The notes under the pieces: model-generated
Seen by the model: only the letters and a program-made list of their open reading frames with translations
Database searches by the model: none
What the model was told of the DNA's origin: nothing
Source of the DNA: Paeniglutamicibacter psychrophenolicus
Lineage (GTDB): Bacteria > Actinomycetota > Actinomycetes > Actinomycetales > Micrococcaceae
DNA length: 64,000 nt
Assembly (NCBI RefSeq): GCF_017876575.1
Contig: NZ_JAGIOE010000001.1
Location: forward strand, 4,134,443-4,198,442
Direction of reading: 5' to 3'
Part shown: positions 17,157 through 26,808 of the stretch, piece after piece
How the letters are laid out: each line of letters opens with the position of its first letter
How positions within the stretch are numbered: the stretch's first letter is position 1
Translations under genes and position numbers: made by a program

Positions 17157-19154
17157 ATGACCGATACACTCGTTGCCCCAGACACCCTGGCCAACACGGC
17201 GAAACATCCCCAACTGGACCCCGTCACCTTCGAGGTGCTCAAGAACGCGTTCGCGACCTCAGTCGACCTGATGAGCGAACAGATCCTGCGCACCTGCTAC
17301 TCCTTCGTCATCTACTCCCGCGACTTCTCCTCGGCATTGTGCGATGCCCAGGGCAACACCGTGATGCAGGGATCCGGCGACATCGCGGTGCACGTGGGCA
17401 CGCTGCACTTCCAGTGCAAGGCCGTGCTCGAGGAGTTCGGCACGGACATCCACCCGGGCGATGTCTTCGCGATCAACGACCCCTACCGCGGCGGGACGCA
17501 CTTCAACGACGTGTCCTTCATCCGGCCGATCTTCGCCGACGGCGAGGTCATCGCCTTCGCCCAGAACAAGGGCCACTGGGCGGACATCGGCGGCAATGTC
17601 CCGGGTTCCTTCGATGTCAACGCCAAGGAGCACTTCGGCGAGGGCCTGCGCATCACCCCGGTGCGCGTCTGGTCCAAGGGCGTTTTCCTGCACGACGTCG
17701 CCCAGCTGCTGGTGTCCAACACCCGCGCCCCGCGCCAGGCCATGGGCGACCTCCATGCCCAGTCCGAGGCCACCGCGGTCTGCGAGCGCGAAGTGCACCG
17801 CCTGGTCGGCAAGTACACCAAGGGCACCGTGCTGGCGGCCATGCAGGAAACCCAGGACTACGTGGAGCGCACGGTGTTGCGGCAGCTGGAGTCCCTGCCC
17901 CGCGGCGAATGGGAAACCACCGACTACATCGACGTGGACCCGGGCAAGGGCGAGGGCCTGGTGCCGATCAAGATCAAGCTCACCCTCGACGGGAACGGCA
18001 TCCACTACGACCTGACCGGATCGGCTCCCGCCGTGGCCACCTTCCTGAATTCCGGCTACGGGACCACCCACTCGGCCATCTATGCCGGCACGAAGACCTT
18101 CTTCCCGGATGTCCCGCTGAACTCCGGCTTCTACGCCGCGGTCCGCGCGGAGATCGGCCCGGAAGGCACGGTGGTCAACGCCGGATGGCCCTACGCCGTC
18201 ACCGGGTTCTGCTCCGGCCCGTACGAGAAGATCATGAACGGGATCTTCGAACTGTGGAGCCAGATCATGCCCGAACGCGCCATGGCGTGCGCGTTCAACC
18301 TCGAGTACCTGCTGGTTGGCGGCAAGGACGCCCGGACCCCGGACAACGAGTACTTCATGTGGTACGACTGGATGGCCGGCGGCTGGGGCGGACGAGCCAG
18401 CAAGGACGGATCCTCGGCAACCGCACCGGTCTTCGGGCCCGGCCTGGCCGTGCAGCCGGTCGAGGGCCAGGAACGGCTCTCCCCCGTGCTGACCACGCGG
18501 CACGAGATCGCCATGGACTCCGCCGGTCCGGGCCGCTACCGCGGTGGACTGGGGATCGAAAAGGGCGGGGTGCTCACCGACGCCTTCGACACCGTCATGA
18601 GCTACTGCTGCGACCGTGCCCGCTCCATCACCTGGGGCATCGAGGGCGGCCTGCCCTCCATCCCGCACGGGGTCTGGCTGAACAAGGGGACGGAGGGGGA
18701 ACGCTACCTCGGTTCGAACTTCTCCTCCGTGCCGGTGCAGTCCGGCGACACCTTCACCCGGCCCTCCGCCGGCGGCGGCGGCTTCGGCGACCCGCTGCTG
18801 CGCACCGCCGACGAGGTCCGCGAGGACGTCATCGACGGCTACGTCTCGATCGAACGCGCCGCCAAGGACTACGGCGTGGTGATTCGCGAGATCGACGCGG
18901 AACTCGACGAGTTCGAGATCGACGAGGCCGCCACCACCCAGCTGCGCGAGCAGATCCGTGCCGCGCGGCAGGGCTGGCTCACCGAGGATGCACACGCGGT
19001 CGCCGAACGCTACCGCAACGGCACCACGGACATGCTCGATGTCATCCGCCGCCACGGCGTGATCCTGGACTGGGGCACCGGCGAACTGTATGAAAACACC
19101 ACCGCGGAGTACCGGCAGCTGATGAAGCGCCGCTCATCGGCCCACTGGCACTAG
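17157..19154 (+). CDS. hyuB: Hydantoinase/oxoprolinase B subunit (HyuB)
   Basis: Partner subunit of 665 residues. The family opening is seen in LDPVTFEVLKNAFATSVDLM, then GDVFAINDPYRGGTH and the C-terminal Gly-rich SAGGGGFGDPL, all usual for HyuB. It starts with ATG after AAGGAG. With HyuA it should open a cyclic amide ring using ATP. A GC-rich hairpin follows the stop and a long leader separates it from the permease gene. Confidence 0.88.
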   Translation: MTDTLVAPDTLANTAKHPQLDPVTFEVLKNAFATSVDLMSEQILRTCYSFVIYSRDFSSALCDAQGNTVMQGSGDIAVHVGTLHFQCKAVLEEFGTDIHPGDVFAINDPYRGGTHFNDVSFIRPIFADGEVIAFAQNKGHWADIGGNVPGSFDVNAKEHFGEGLRITPVRVWSKGVFLHDVAQLLVSNTRAPRQAMGDLHAQSEATAVCEREVHRLVGKYTKGTVLAAMQETQDYVERTVLRQLESLPRGEWETTDYIDVDPGKGEGLVPIKIKLTLDGNGIHYDLTGSAPAVATFLNSGYGTTHSAIYAGTKTFFPDVPLNSGFYAAVRAEIGPEGTVVNAGWPYAVTGFCSGPYEKIMNGIFELWSQIMPERAMACAFNLEYLLVGGKDARTPDNEYFMWYDWMAGGWGGRASKDGSSATAPVFGPGLAVQPVEGQERLSPVLTTRHEIAMDSAGPGRYRGGLGIEKGGVLTDAFDTVMSYCCDRARSITWGIEGGLPSIPHGVWLNKGTEGERYLGSNFSSVPVQSGDTFTRPSAGGGGFGDPLLRTADEVREDVIDGYVSIERAAKDYGVVIREIDAELDEFEIDEAATTQLREQIRAARQGWLTEDAHAVAERYRNGTTDMLDVIRRHGVILDWGTGELYENTTAEYRQLMKRRSSAHWH

Positions 19155-19194
19155 CCGCACCCACCGCCGCCAGGCGGAGGGGGCAGCGCAAGAC

Positions 19195-19212
19195 CGGCCG
19201 GTTTCCCGGCCG
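19195..19212 (+). terminator. Hairpin after hyuB
   Basis: CGGCCGG, TTTC loop, CCGGCCG: a perfect 7-bp stem 40 bp after the hyuB stop, followed by pyrimidines but no pure T run. It may weaken read-through or protect the hyuAB message. Confidence 0.5.
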
Positions 19213-19261
19213 CTTTCCTCCCCCTTCCGCCCGGCCGCACCGCCCCCTTTCGGGGCCCGAA

Positions 19262-19329
19262 GGATTCCGCGCGGGTATCCCCTGCCGTGGCAGGTGGAGA
19301 CCCGCTCGGTGAAAACGGCGCGGGAATCC
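19262..19329 (+). promoter_or_regulatory. Structured leader before the NCS1 permease
   Basis: In the 343-bp gene-free stretch 19155-19497 a nested fold is visible. GCGGGT (19271-19276) pairs with ACCCGC (19300-19305) around an internal loop, and CCTGCC/GGCAGG (19281-19294) forms the tip. GGATTCCGCGC (19262-19272) can pair with GCGCGGGAATCC (19318-19329), closing or competing with the first stem. No riboswitch class is recognised. It could be a cis-acting RNA that controls the permease or a promoter-associated element. Confidence 0.4.
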
Positions 19330-19497
19330 GCTGCGGGTCCCCGCTCCGGCACGCAGCACTTGTCCGACTTCACCCACAGGGCACCGGCTGATCCCCAGGG
19401 GATGGCCTCGGCCCATTCCTTGTCACACACCCCCGGCACCAGGCAGCTGCGGGATCGCCCCGTTGCCCTGCCGTGCCCTTTTTGAAGGAGAAGTCCC

Positions 19498-20847
19498 GTG
19501 TCAACCCCGTCAACGGCCGAACAACCGGCCACGGAAAACAGCAAGATGAGTGCCGGCTCGCTGGCCATGGCCTGGTACGGCCTGGTTTCGGCCATGTTCT
19601 TCATCTACATCGGCGCGTCGCTGGCCCAGGCCTACGGCACCATCGACACCCTCATCGGGCTGGCGATCACCATCATCCTCTACGGAGCGATCAACCGGAT
19701 CCTGGCCGGCTACGCGCTGAAACACTCCCTGACCGTCGCCCAGTTCTCCCGCACCCTGCTCGGCAGCAAGGGCGCCATGCTGGCCACCCTGGTCTTCGCC
19801 GCCACCGCCATCTACTATGCGGTCTTCGAGGGCGCCATCCTCGGCTATGCCTTCCAGACGCAGTTCGGCGGCCCCATCGAGCTCTGGTACGCACTGGTGG
19901 TGCTCTACACGATCCCGCTGATCGCCGGCGGCATCCAACGCTGGCTGGACAAGGTCAACGGATGGCTGCTGCCGATCTACTGGGGCGGCCTGCTCGTCGC
20001 CGTCATCTGGGCTTCCGTCGCCCATCCCGATGGCGGCGCCTGGCTCACCCATTCCCCCGGGGCCCTGCCGTTCACCGCCGGCGGGCCGGGCTGGCTGGCC
20101 ACCTGTGCCGCCTTCATGGGCGTATGGATCCTGATGATGTACACGATGGACTTCGCCGCCCTGGGCCGCGCCAAGGACGTGAAGTTCCACCAGCGCTACA
20201 CCTTCGGCTGGCTTTTCTACACCCTGGCCTTCGGCGTCAACTCGCTGATCGGCATCTATTTGACCTTCACCATTCCCGGCGCGGAGGCCACGGAGACCGG
20301 TGTCGCCGGGGCCCTGGTACAGCTCATGGGCCCGCTGGGCCTGCTGGTGGTCTTCGTGTCGCAGACCCGGATCAACACCGCGAACTACGCCCTGGGCATT
20401 GCCAACCTGCGTGAATTCGCCCAGCGCGCCCTGCACCTGAGCCTGCCCTCGCTGGCCTGGGTAGGGATCGGTGCCACCATCATCTACCTGCTGATGCTGC
20501 TTCCGGTGGTCAAGTACCTGTTGCTGGCCCTGTCCTGGCAGGGTGCCCTGGTCACCGGCTGGGTGGCGATCGCACTGGTGCACATCTTTGTCCAGGAGCG
20601 GCGCGGCGGCATCGTGCCCAGTGGTTCGCTTCCCGACTCCGCCTTCCCCGCACTGAACCGGGCCGGGGTCGCGGCCTGGGTGCTCTCGGCAGCGGCCGGG
20701 ATCACGCTGGTCCAATCCGGCAGCCCCTGGGCCTCGAACATCGGCTCGCTGGCCACCCCGGTCCTGGCGGCACTGATCTACGGTGCGTTGATCGGACGCT
20801 CCCGCTCCGAAGCCGGACTCCCCGCCGCGAGCCTGGCAGGCCGGTAG
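19498..20847 (+). CDS. NCS1-family (purine/cytosine/hydantoin-type) permease
   Basis: A membrane transporter of 449 residues with about 12 hydrophobic segments. An N-terminal cytoplasmic tail of 15-20 residues is followed by the family-like AMAWYGLVSAMFFIYIGASL. NCS1 proteins import nucleobases, allantoin, hydantoins or related rings with a cation. The GTG start has GAAGGAG in front. Placement after hyuAB suggests import of the HyuAB substrate. It ends just before the second copy of the palindromic terminator. Confidence 0.85.
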   Translation: MSTPSTAEQPATENSKMSAGSLAMAWYGLVSAMFFIYIGASLAQAYGTIDTLIGLAITIILYGAINRILAGYALKHSLTVAQFSRTLLGSKGAMLATLVFAATAIYYAVFEGAILGYAFQTQFGGPIELWYALVVLYTIPLIAGGIQRWLDKVNGWLLPIYWGGLLVAVIWASVAHPDGGAWLTHSPGALPFTAGGPGWLATCAAFMGVWILMMYTMDFAALGRAKDVKFHQRYTFGWLFYTLAFGVNSLIGIYLTFTIPGAEATETGVAGALVQLMGPLGLLVVFVSQTRINTANYALGIANLREFAQRALHLSLPSLAWVGIGATIIYLLMLLPVVKYLLLALSWQGALVTGWVAIALVHIFVQERRGGIVPSGSLPDSAFPALNRAGVAAWVLSAAAGITLVQSGSPWASNIGSLATPVLAALIYGALIGRSRSEAGLPAASLAGR

Positions 20848-20913
20848 GACCCGTCCGCACCGGAGTCGCGGTGGCATCCGCACCGGCCCCGGCATGTGGG
20901 CAACCACCGCGAC

Positions 20914-20965
20914 AAACAGGCATCGCCCGCACTCCCCACGACGGGAATGCGGGCGATGCCTGTTT
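20914..20965. terminator. Palindromic bidirectional terminator, repeat copy 2
   Basis: Same 17-bp arms as 5359-5411 (left arm 20914-20930, right arm 20949-20965) with a slightly different 18-bp loop. It lies between the + strand permease gene and the - strand kbl gene, 8 bp from the kbl stop. Arm identity and convergent placement in both copies suggest a terminator family dispersed in this genome. Confidence 0.85.
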
Positions 20966-20972
20966 GGTGCTG

Positions 20973-22172
20973 TTAGCGGCTGGCGACAAAGGCCCGCACG
21001 CAGGCCTCGATGTCCTCGGCCGAGTGTGCGGCGGAGAGCTGGACGCGGATGCGTGCGGCGCCCTTGGGGACCACCGGGAAGCTGAACGCGGTGACGAAGA
21101 CGCCCTGCTCGAGCATCTTGCCGGCCACCTCGGCTGCCTTGACGGCATCGCCGAACATCACCGGAACGATGGCGTGCTCGCCGTCGAGCAGGTCGAAGCC
21201 CTCCTCGGTCATGCGGCGGCGGAAGTGCGCGGCGTTCTCGAAGAGCTTCCCGCGCAGTTCGCCCGAACCCTCGACGAGCTCAAGTGCCTTCAGCGTTGCG
21301 GCGACAATGGCCGGGGCCAGCGAGTTGGAGAACAGGTACGGACGTGCCTTCTGGCGCAACATCGCCACGATCTCGCCGCGGCCTGCAACGTAACCACCCG
21401 AGGCACCGCCAAGGGCCTTGCCGAAGGTGCCGGTGTAGATGTCCACGCGGTCCGAGACGCCCGCGTGCTCCGGGGTGCCGGCACCGGTGGCGCCCATGAA
21501 GCCCACGGCATGCGAGTCATCGACCATGACCAGTGCGCCGTACTTGTCGGCCAGATCGCAGATGGCCCCCAGCGGGGCGATGAAGCCGTCCATGGAGAAG
21601 ATGCCGTCGGTGACAACGATGGTGCGGCGTGCGCCCTTGCCGTCGTTCAGCGCGGCTGCTGCCTGCAGCTGGGTCTCCAAATCGGCCATGTCCTGGTTCG
21701 CGTAGCGGAAGCGCGCGGCCTTGGACAGGCGGATGCCATCGATGATCGAGGCGTGGTTCAGCGCATCGGAGATGATGGCGTCCTCGGCGCCGAAGAGCGA
21801 CTCGAAGACACCGCCGTTGGCGTCGAAGCAGCTGGAGAACAGGATCGTGTCCTCGGTGCCCAGGAACCTGGAGACCGCAGCCTCGAGTTCCAGGTGCAGG
21901 TCCTGGGTGCCGCAGATGAAGCGGACCGAGGCCATGCCGAAGCCGCGGGTGTCCATGGCGTTCTTGGCTGCATCGATGATGCGCGCGTCGTCGGCCAGGC
22001 CCAGGTAGTTGTTGGCGCAGAAGTTCAGCACCTTCTTGGCCTCGGAGCCGAGCTCGCCGGCGGAGATGCGGTTGGACTGGGCCGAGTCGATGTGGCGTTC
22101 GGACTTGAACAGGCCGTCGGTGCGCAGCTGGTCGAGTTCGGCTGCGAGCTCGTCCTTCATGGTGGTGTACAC
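20973..22172 (-). CDS. kbl: Glycine C-acetyltransferase (2-amino-3-ketobutyrate CoA ligase)
   Basis: PLP enzyme of the alpha-oxoamine synthase family, 399 residues. It cleaves 2-amino-3-oxobutyrate with CoA to glycine and acetyl-CoA. The PLP lysine is Lys252 in [20 protein letters not shown] at 217-224 contacts the cofactor ring. NYLGLADD near 55 and SCFDANGG near 114 are typical. BioF and HemA relatives share the fold, but the tdh gene just upstream fixes the role in threonine breakdown. An alternative start is four codons in (22160). Confidence 0.93.
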   Translation of the reverse strand: MYTTMKDELAAELDQLRTDGLFKSERHIDSAQSNRISAGELGSEAKKVLNFCANNYLGLADDARIIDAAKNAMDTRGFGMASVRFICGTQDLHLELEAAVSRFLGTEDTILFSSCFDANGGVFESLFGAEDAIISDALNHASIIDGIRLSKAARFRYANQDMADLETQLQAAAALNDGKGARRTIVVTDGIFSMDGFIAPLGAICDLADKYGALVMVDDSHAVGFMGATGAGTPEHAGVSDRVDIYTGTFGKALGGASGGYVAGRGEIVAMLRQKARPYLFSNSLAPAIVAATLKALELVEGSGELRGKLFENAAHFRRRMTEEGFDLLDGEHAIVPVMFGDAVKAAEVAGKMLEQGVFVTAFSFPVVPKGAARIRVQLSAAHSAEDIEACVRAFVASR

Positions 22173-22221
22173 GGTGCTTCTCCTAAAAGTCGCGGGAATG
22201 TGGAAGAGGCTTGGGGGTTCT

Positions 22222-23268
22222 TTAGAAGACGGTCCAGTCGAGCACGACCTTGCCGCCGTGGCCGGAGCGGGCGGCCTCGAAGCCGGCTTCCCACTGCGTG
22301 GCCGGCAGGAAATCGGTGACGACCGAGGAGATGTGTTCGCGCAGCACCGGGTTGGAGGTGAGCATCGCGCTCATCGCGTACCAGGTCTCGAACATCTCGC
22401 GGCCGTAAATGCCCTTGAGCGTGAGCATGTGGGTGACGACCTTGCCCCAGTCGATGTCGATGGAGCTGGAGGGCAACCCGAGCATCGAGATGTGCCCGCC
22501 GTGGTTCATGTTCTCGATCATTTCCGGCAGCGCGGTGGGGTGGCCGGACATTTCCATGCCGAAGTCGAAGCCCTCGCGCATGCCCAGTTCGCGCTGCGCG
22601 TCCCTGATGCGGGTCTTGGAGACGTCGATGGCCAGATCCACGCCCATGTTGCGGGCCAGTTCCAGGCGCTGCGGGGAGACATCGGTGATCGCGATCTTGC
22701 GCGCACCAGCGTGGCGGGCGACGGCGATGGCCATCAGCCCGATGGGCCCGGCGCCGGTGATCAGCACGTCCTCGCCGACCAGCGGGAAGGACAGCGCGGT
22801 GTGCACGGCGTTCCCGAACGGGTCGAAGATCGCCCCGAGTTCCGGGGTGATCGAGGGGTCGCGGTGGACCCAGACATTGGTTTCGGGGATGACGACGAAT
22901 TCGGCGAAGGCGCCGTCGCGCTGCACGCCGACCGAAACGGTGTTGATGCACATCTGGCGGCGGCCGGCGCGGCAGTTGCGGCACATGCCGCAGACGATGT
23001 GGCCCTCGCCGGAGACGCGGTCGCCGACCTTGACGGTATCCACCTCGGCGCCTACCTCGATCACCTCGCCGTAGAACTCGTGGCCCGGGATCATCGGGGC
23101 CTTGATCATCGCCTTGGCCGCATCGTCGTAGGCCTGGATGTGCAGGTCGGTGCCGCAGATGCCCGCTGTCATCACGCGGATCTTCACGTCGCGGTCGCCG
23201 GTGACCGGCTCGGGGCGGTCAACCAGCTCGAACCCTGCGTGCGGTCCGGACTTGTACAGTGCCTTCAT
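22222..23268 (-). CDS. tdh: L-threonine 3-dehydrogenase
   Basis: Zinc-dependent medium-chain dehydrogenase, 348 residues, oxidising threonine to 2-amino-3-oxobutyrate with NAD. Catalytic zinc motifs are CGTDLHI and [10 protein letters not shown]. The structural zinc loop [15 protein letters not shown] carries the four cysteines. The NAD site is [10 protein letters not shown]. The ATG has GAGGAG. It forms an operon with kbl; the unstable product is passed directly to Kbl. Confidence 0.94.
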   Translation of the reverse strand: MKALYKSGPHAGFELVDRPEPVTGDRDVKIRVMTAGICGTDLHIQAYDDAAKAMIKAPMIPGHEFYGEVIEVGAEVDTVKVGDRVSGEGHIVCGMCRNCRAGRRQMCINTVSVGVQRDGAFAEFVVIPETNVWVHRDPSITPELGAIFDPFGNAVHTALSFPLVGEDVLITGAGPIGLMAIAVARHAGARKIAITDVSPQRLELARNMGVDLAIDVSKTRIRDAQRELGMREGFDFGMEMSGHPTALPEMIENMNHGGHISMLGLPSSSIDIDWGKVVTHMLTLKGIYGREMFETWYAMSAMLTSNPVLREHISSVVTDFLPATQWEAGFEAARSGHGGKVVLDWTVF

Positions 23269-23398
23269 GGATGGCTCCTCTATTGCGCCGCGCAGGCGCG
23301 CCTCATGGACGATTCGCCTCCAGTCTGGCATCTCGCGCCCGCCATAGATACCTTAGAAGATACGCATGTTTCTCAACCTACGATTTAGGATTGACTAC

Positions 23399-24307
23399 AT
23401 GGAAGTCCACCAGTTACAGATCCTGCGCGAACTCGGCGACCTCGGCTCGGTCAAGGCCGTCGCCAGCGCCATGTATGTCACGCCCTCGGCAGTCTCCCAG
23501 CAGCTGGCCCTGCTCCAGCGCAACATCCAGGTTCCGCTGACCCGCAAGGAAGGCCGCAACCTGGTGCTCACCGAGGCCGGGGAGGTGCTGGCCGCCGCCG
23601 GCGCCACCGTGATCTCCTCGTTGGCCGCGGCGCGCGCCGCGATCGGCGAGTTCCAGGAAAGCACGGCCGTCCCGGTATCGGTGGCCGGGTTCCACTCCGT
23701 GGGCCAGGTGCTCTTCGCCCCGCTGCTGGGCAAGTTGGCCGCACCTGGACTCCCGGCGCCGCGGTTCTTCGACGAGGACGTGGCGCAGCAGGACTTTCCG
23801 GCGCTGACCGCCCGCTACGACCTGGTCCTGGCCCACCGCATGGACCACACCCCGCACTGGCCCACAGACCGGGTTCTCGTCACCGCGCTGGCGCACGAAC
23901 CCCTGGACATCGCCCTGCCGGCCGGCCACCGGCTGGCGGCCAGGGACACGCTGCGCCCGGCCGACTTGGTCGGCGAGCAGTGGGTGGTCAGCCGGGAGGG
24001 ATTCTCCCCGGCCGATGTGCTCGGGGCCATCAGCGCGGTTGCCGGCTCGGCACCCGACATCATCCACCGCGTCAACGACTACGCCACGGTTGCGGCCCTG
24101 GTCGCGGCGGGGGACGTCATCGGCATCATTCCGCGCTACACCGCCGGCGCCGCGGTGGGCGAAAACGTGGTGCTGCGCGCGCTGGAAGGAATCGCCAACC
24201 GCCGGCGCATCGACCTGCTGGCGCGGCCCGAGTCCATGCACCGGCGCAGCGTGCAGCTGGTGGCCACCGCCATGGGCCAGGCCATGGCCGAGCTCACCGG
24301 CGACTGA
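23399..24307 (+). CDS. LysR-family transcriptional regulator
   Basis: A 302-residue regulator. The N-terminal winged helix (residues 1-65) shows GSVKAVASAMYVTPSAVSQQ, followed by a LysR substrate domain. It is divergent from tdh-kbl and is the best candidate for controlling threonine degradation. The ATG at 23399 is preferred over an in-frame ATG at 23366 because MEVHQLQ is the usual LysR start. The shared promoter region carries AGATAC twice (23346 and 23358), 12 bp apart. Confidence 0.88.
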   Translation: MEVHQLQILRELGDLGSVKAVASAMYVTPSAVSQQLALLQRNIQVPLTRKEGRNLVLTEAGEVLAAAGATVISSLAAARAAIGEFQESTAVPVSVAGFHSVGQVLFAPLLGKLAAPGLPAPRFFDEDVAQQDFPALTARYDLVLAHRMDHTPHWPTDRVLVTALAHEPLDIALPAGHRLAARDTLRPADLVGEQWVVSREGFSPADVLGAISAVAGSAPDIIHRVNDYATVAALVAAGDVIGIIPRYTAGAAVGENVVLRALEGIANRRRIDLLARPESMHRRSVQLVATAMGQAMAELTGD

Positions 24308-24344
24308 CCGCCCGGAGCCCTGGCACCGGGCCGCAAACACCGAA

Positions 24345-24386
24345 GGGAGCGTCCCTCCCCCGGATTTGTGGCGGAGGGGCGCTCCC
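24345..24386. terminator. Bidirectional terminator hairpin
   Basis: GGGAGCGTCCCTCC pairs with GGAGGGGCGCTCCC (one mismatch) between the convergent LysR and oxidoreductase genes. The stem is 14 bp. Confidence 0.75.
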
Positions 24387-24437
24387 CTTGTGGTTGGTGC
24401 GCCGACGGCTGTGCCGCGACACCCTTCCATGGATCGG

Positions 24438-25616
24438 TCAGGCGTTCACGCGCTCCTGGTTGGCCGCGAAGTAGGCCAGCAGTTCCCCGCCCAGTGCCGG
24501 AACGGCCTTGGCCGACCCGTCGGTGCGCAGGGACTCGGTGGCCAGCACGCCTGCGGCAACCGCCGCGCGCGCGGCGACCGGGGAGGTCTCCGTCGGGCCG
24601 CCCTCGGAGGCGAAGCGCAGGAACTCGGCGATCAGGCGCGGGTCCGCACCTCCGTGCCCGCCGCCGGCCGCCTCGATCTCCACCTCGAGGTCGGCATCCA
24701 CGTAGCCAGCCTGGCTGCGGGTGTTCCACACCTTGATCTTGTCGCCCGGACCGTCGCCGAAGTTCTCCAGTCGGCCCGCGGTGCCGATGACGGTGTAGTT
24801 CCGCCAGTAGTCGGGGGTGAAGTGGCACTGCTGGTAGGAGGCCAGCACGCCGTTGTCCAGCTTCATCTGCATCATCGAAATGTCTTCCACGTCGATGACC
24901 GGGTTCAGGTCCTTCTGCTCGGTCGGCGGCCAGTTCTCCAGCGAGAACCAGTCCCACATGCGGCGATCGGTGTTGTCGCGGCGGGATTCGATGTCCCCGT
25001 AGACCGCCAGGTCGCCGACGGCGGAGACCGACGCGGTGTAGCCTCCCGCGAGCCAGTGGATCACGTCGATGTCGTGGGCGCCCTTTTGCAGCAGCAGGCT
25101 GGTGGTGTTCCTGCGCTCCGCGTGCCAGTCCTTGAAGTAGTAGTCTCCGCCGTTGCCCACGAAGTGGCGGCACCACACGGCCTTGACCTCGCCGATGGCA
25201 CCGGATTCGATGAGCTCGCGCATCTGGCGCACCACCGGCATGTGCCGCATGTTGTGCCCAACGTACAGCTTGGTGCCGGTGCGGAACGCCGTTTCCAGGA
25301 CCTGGTCCACCGCGTCCAGGGTGACATCCAGCGGCTTCTCGCAGAACGTCGGGATGCCGGCCTCCAGGGTGCGCTTGGCAACCACGGCGTGCTGGTTGTC
25401 CGGGGTCAGCACCAGCACCGCGTCCAGGCCCGCGCTTAGCAGCTCGTCCAGGTCGGCGGTGATGGCCGCCTCGGGCAGCTTTGCCGCCGCGTCGGCGCGG
25501 CCGCGCTCGGAGGTGTCGCACACCATGGTGACGACCGAGCCCTCGCCGGGGCGGTGTGCGTGCTTGTAGAGTCCGGCGCGCAGGCCGAAGCCGACCACGC
25601 CTACCTTGAGATCCAC
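24438..25616 (-). CDS. Gfo/Idh/MocA family oxidoreductase
   Basis: NAD(P)-dependent dehydrogenase of 392 residues for sugars or sugar derivatives. The Rossmann motif is VGVVGFGLRAG at the N-terminus. EKPLDV near residue 100 holds the conserved lysine, and GAHDIDVIHWLAG near 195 the active-site His/Asp pattern. GTG start with AATGAAGGAG. It is the last gene of the peptide-type importer operon, so it probably oxidises the compound brought in. Confidence 0.85.
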   Translation of the reverse strand: MDLKVGVVGFGLRAGLYKHAHRPGEGSVVTMVCDTSERGRADAAAKLPEAAITADLDELLSAGLDAVLVLTPDNQHAVVAKRTLEAGIPTFCEKPLDVTLDAVDQVLETAFRTGTKLYVGHNMRHMPVVRQMRELIESGAIGEVKAVWCRHFVGNGGDYYFKDWHAERRNTTSLLLQKGAHDIDVIHWLAGGYTASVSAVGDLAVYGDIESRRDNTDRRMWDWFSLENWPPTEQKDLNPVIDVEDISMMQMKLDNGVLASYQQCHFTPDYWRNYTVIGTAGRLENFGDGPGDKIKVWNTRSQAGYVDADLEVEIEAAGGGHGGADPRLIAEFLRFASEGGPTETSPVAARAAVAAGVLATESLRTDGSAKAVPALGGELLAYFAANQERVNA

Positions 25617-25740
25617 GAAATTACTCCTTCATTGTGCAGGTTTGATGGTGGCGGCCGCCCGCAGGGTGGCCGCCGTCGGCGGTGCCGGGGAACCCGGGAA
25701 CCCGGGGTGGGTTGATCACTCTGGTTAAGCAGGTGTTCGC

Positions 25741-26808
25741 TCAGGCGCCCGCGCGCTGCACGAATTCCGCCGCGAGGTCCTTGGCGAAGTGGCAACGGGA
25801 CTCGTGCGTGTCCCCGAGCTGGATCAGCTCAGGCTCCTTGGTCGCGCAGATGGCCTGGGCCATCGGGCAGCGGGTGTGGAACCTGCAGCCGGCCGGCGGG
25901 TCGATCGGCGAGGGCGGGTCGCCCTGCAGGATGATGCGTTCGCGGTCGGTTCCGTCGTTCCTGCGCAGTTCCGGCGCCGCCGACATCAGCGCCCTGGTGT
26001 AGGGCTGGGCGGTGGTGTCGTAGACATCCGCGTAGCTTCCCAGCTCCACGATGCGGCCCAGATACATGGTCGCGACGCGGTCCGAGATGTGCCGGACGAT
26101 CTGCAGGTCGTGGGCGATGAACAGGTAGCTCAGGTCCAGTTCCCTTTGCAGGTCGCCGAGCAGGTTCACCACCTGGGCACGCACCGAGACATCCAGCGCC
26201 GAGACCGGTTCGTCGCAGATGAGCATCTTCGAGTTCAGCGCAATGCCGCGGGCAATGCCGATGCGCTGCTGCTGCCCGCCGGAGAAGTTGTGCGGGTAGC
26301 GTTCGGCGTGGTTGGGGTTCAAACCGACCAGTTCCAGCAGTTCCCTGATCTTTGCCTTCCGCCCGGCCTTCGGGGCGACCTCCGGGTGGATCTCGAACGG
26401 CTCGCCGACCAGCTGTTCCACGGTCATCCGCGGATTCAGCGAGGAGTAGGGGTCCTGGAAGATCAGCTGGATGTTGCGGCGCATCTCCTTCTTCTCGTCC
26501 CCGCGCAGGTCGTTGATGTCCTGGCCGCGGAAGAACACCTGGCCCTCGGTCGGCTTCTCAAGGCCGGCCATGACGCGGGCCAGGGTGGACTTGCCGCAGC
26601 CGGACTCGCCGATGACACCCAGGGTCTCGCCCGGGGCGATCGACAAATCGACGCCGTCCATGGCCTTGACCACCTTGCGCGGGCCGATGGGCAGGTGGCG
26701 GTGCACCGGGTAGTGCTGCTTGACCGCGCGCAATTCCATCAGCGGCGTGCCGGCCGGATGGTTCGCGGTGCCCGGCAGGGTCTGCGTGCTGGTGCTAGGC
26801 GTTGGCAT
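25741..26808 (-). CDS. Oligopeptide-type ABC transporter ATP-binding protein (DppF/OppF-like)
   Basis: ATPase of 355 residues. Walker A GESGCGKST, signature FSGGQQQRIGIARGI and Walker B MLICDEPVSALDVS are visible. The C-terminal oligopeptide/dipeptide domain holds CRFHTRCPMAQAIC, which may bind an iron-sulfur cluster as in some relatives. The ATG overlaps the end of the DppD-like gene by 14 bp. It forms a heterodimer with that protein. Confidence 0.92.
   Translation of the reverse strand: MPTPSTSTQTLPGTANHPAGTPLMELRAVKQHYPVHRHLPIGPRKVVKAMDGVDLSIAPGETLGVIGESGCGKSTLARVMAGLEKPTEGQVFFRGQDINDLRGDEKKEMRRNIQLIFQDPYSSLNPRMTVEQLVGEPFEIHPEVAPKAGRKAKIRELLELVGLNPNHAERYPHNFSGGQQQRIGIARGIALNSKMLICDEPVSALDVSVRAQVVNLLGDLQRELDLSYLFIAHDLQIVRHISDRVATMYLGRIVELGSYADVYDTTAQPYTRALMSAAPELRRNDGTDRERIILQGDPPSPIDPPAGCRFHTRCPMAQAICATKEPELIQLGDTHESRCHFAKDLAAEFVQRAGA

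Noticed and set aside
16514-19093. 859-codon open frame on the + strand overlapping hyuA and hyuB
   Set aside because: It is out of frame with two recognisable subunits and gives Arg/Pro-rich nonsense.
15100-19154. Acetone or acetophenone carboxylase
   Set aside because: HyuA/HyuB-like subunits occur there too, but the small gamma subunit and usual partner genes are missing, and an NCS1 permease follows.
19262-19329. Known riboswitch (TPP, glycine, guanidine-I, xanthine type) before the permease
   Set aside because: Conserved core bases of these classes were not found; only secondary structure supports an RNA element.
20973-22172. 8-amino-7-oxononanoate synthase (BioF) as identity
   Set aside because: Same fold family, but a tdh gene is directly upstream and no biotin-synthesis genes are near; Kbl is the better call.
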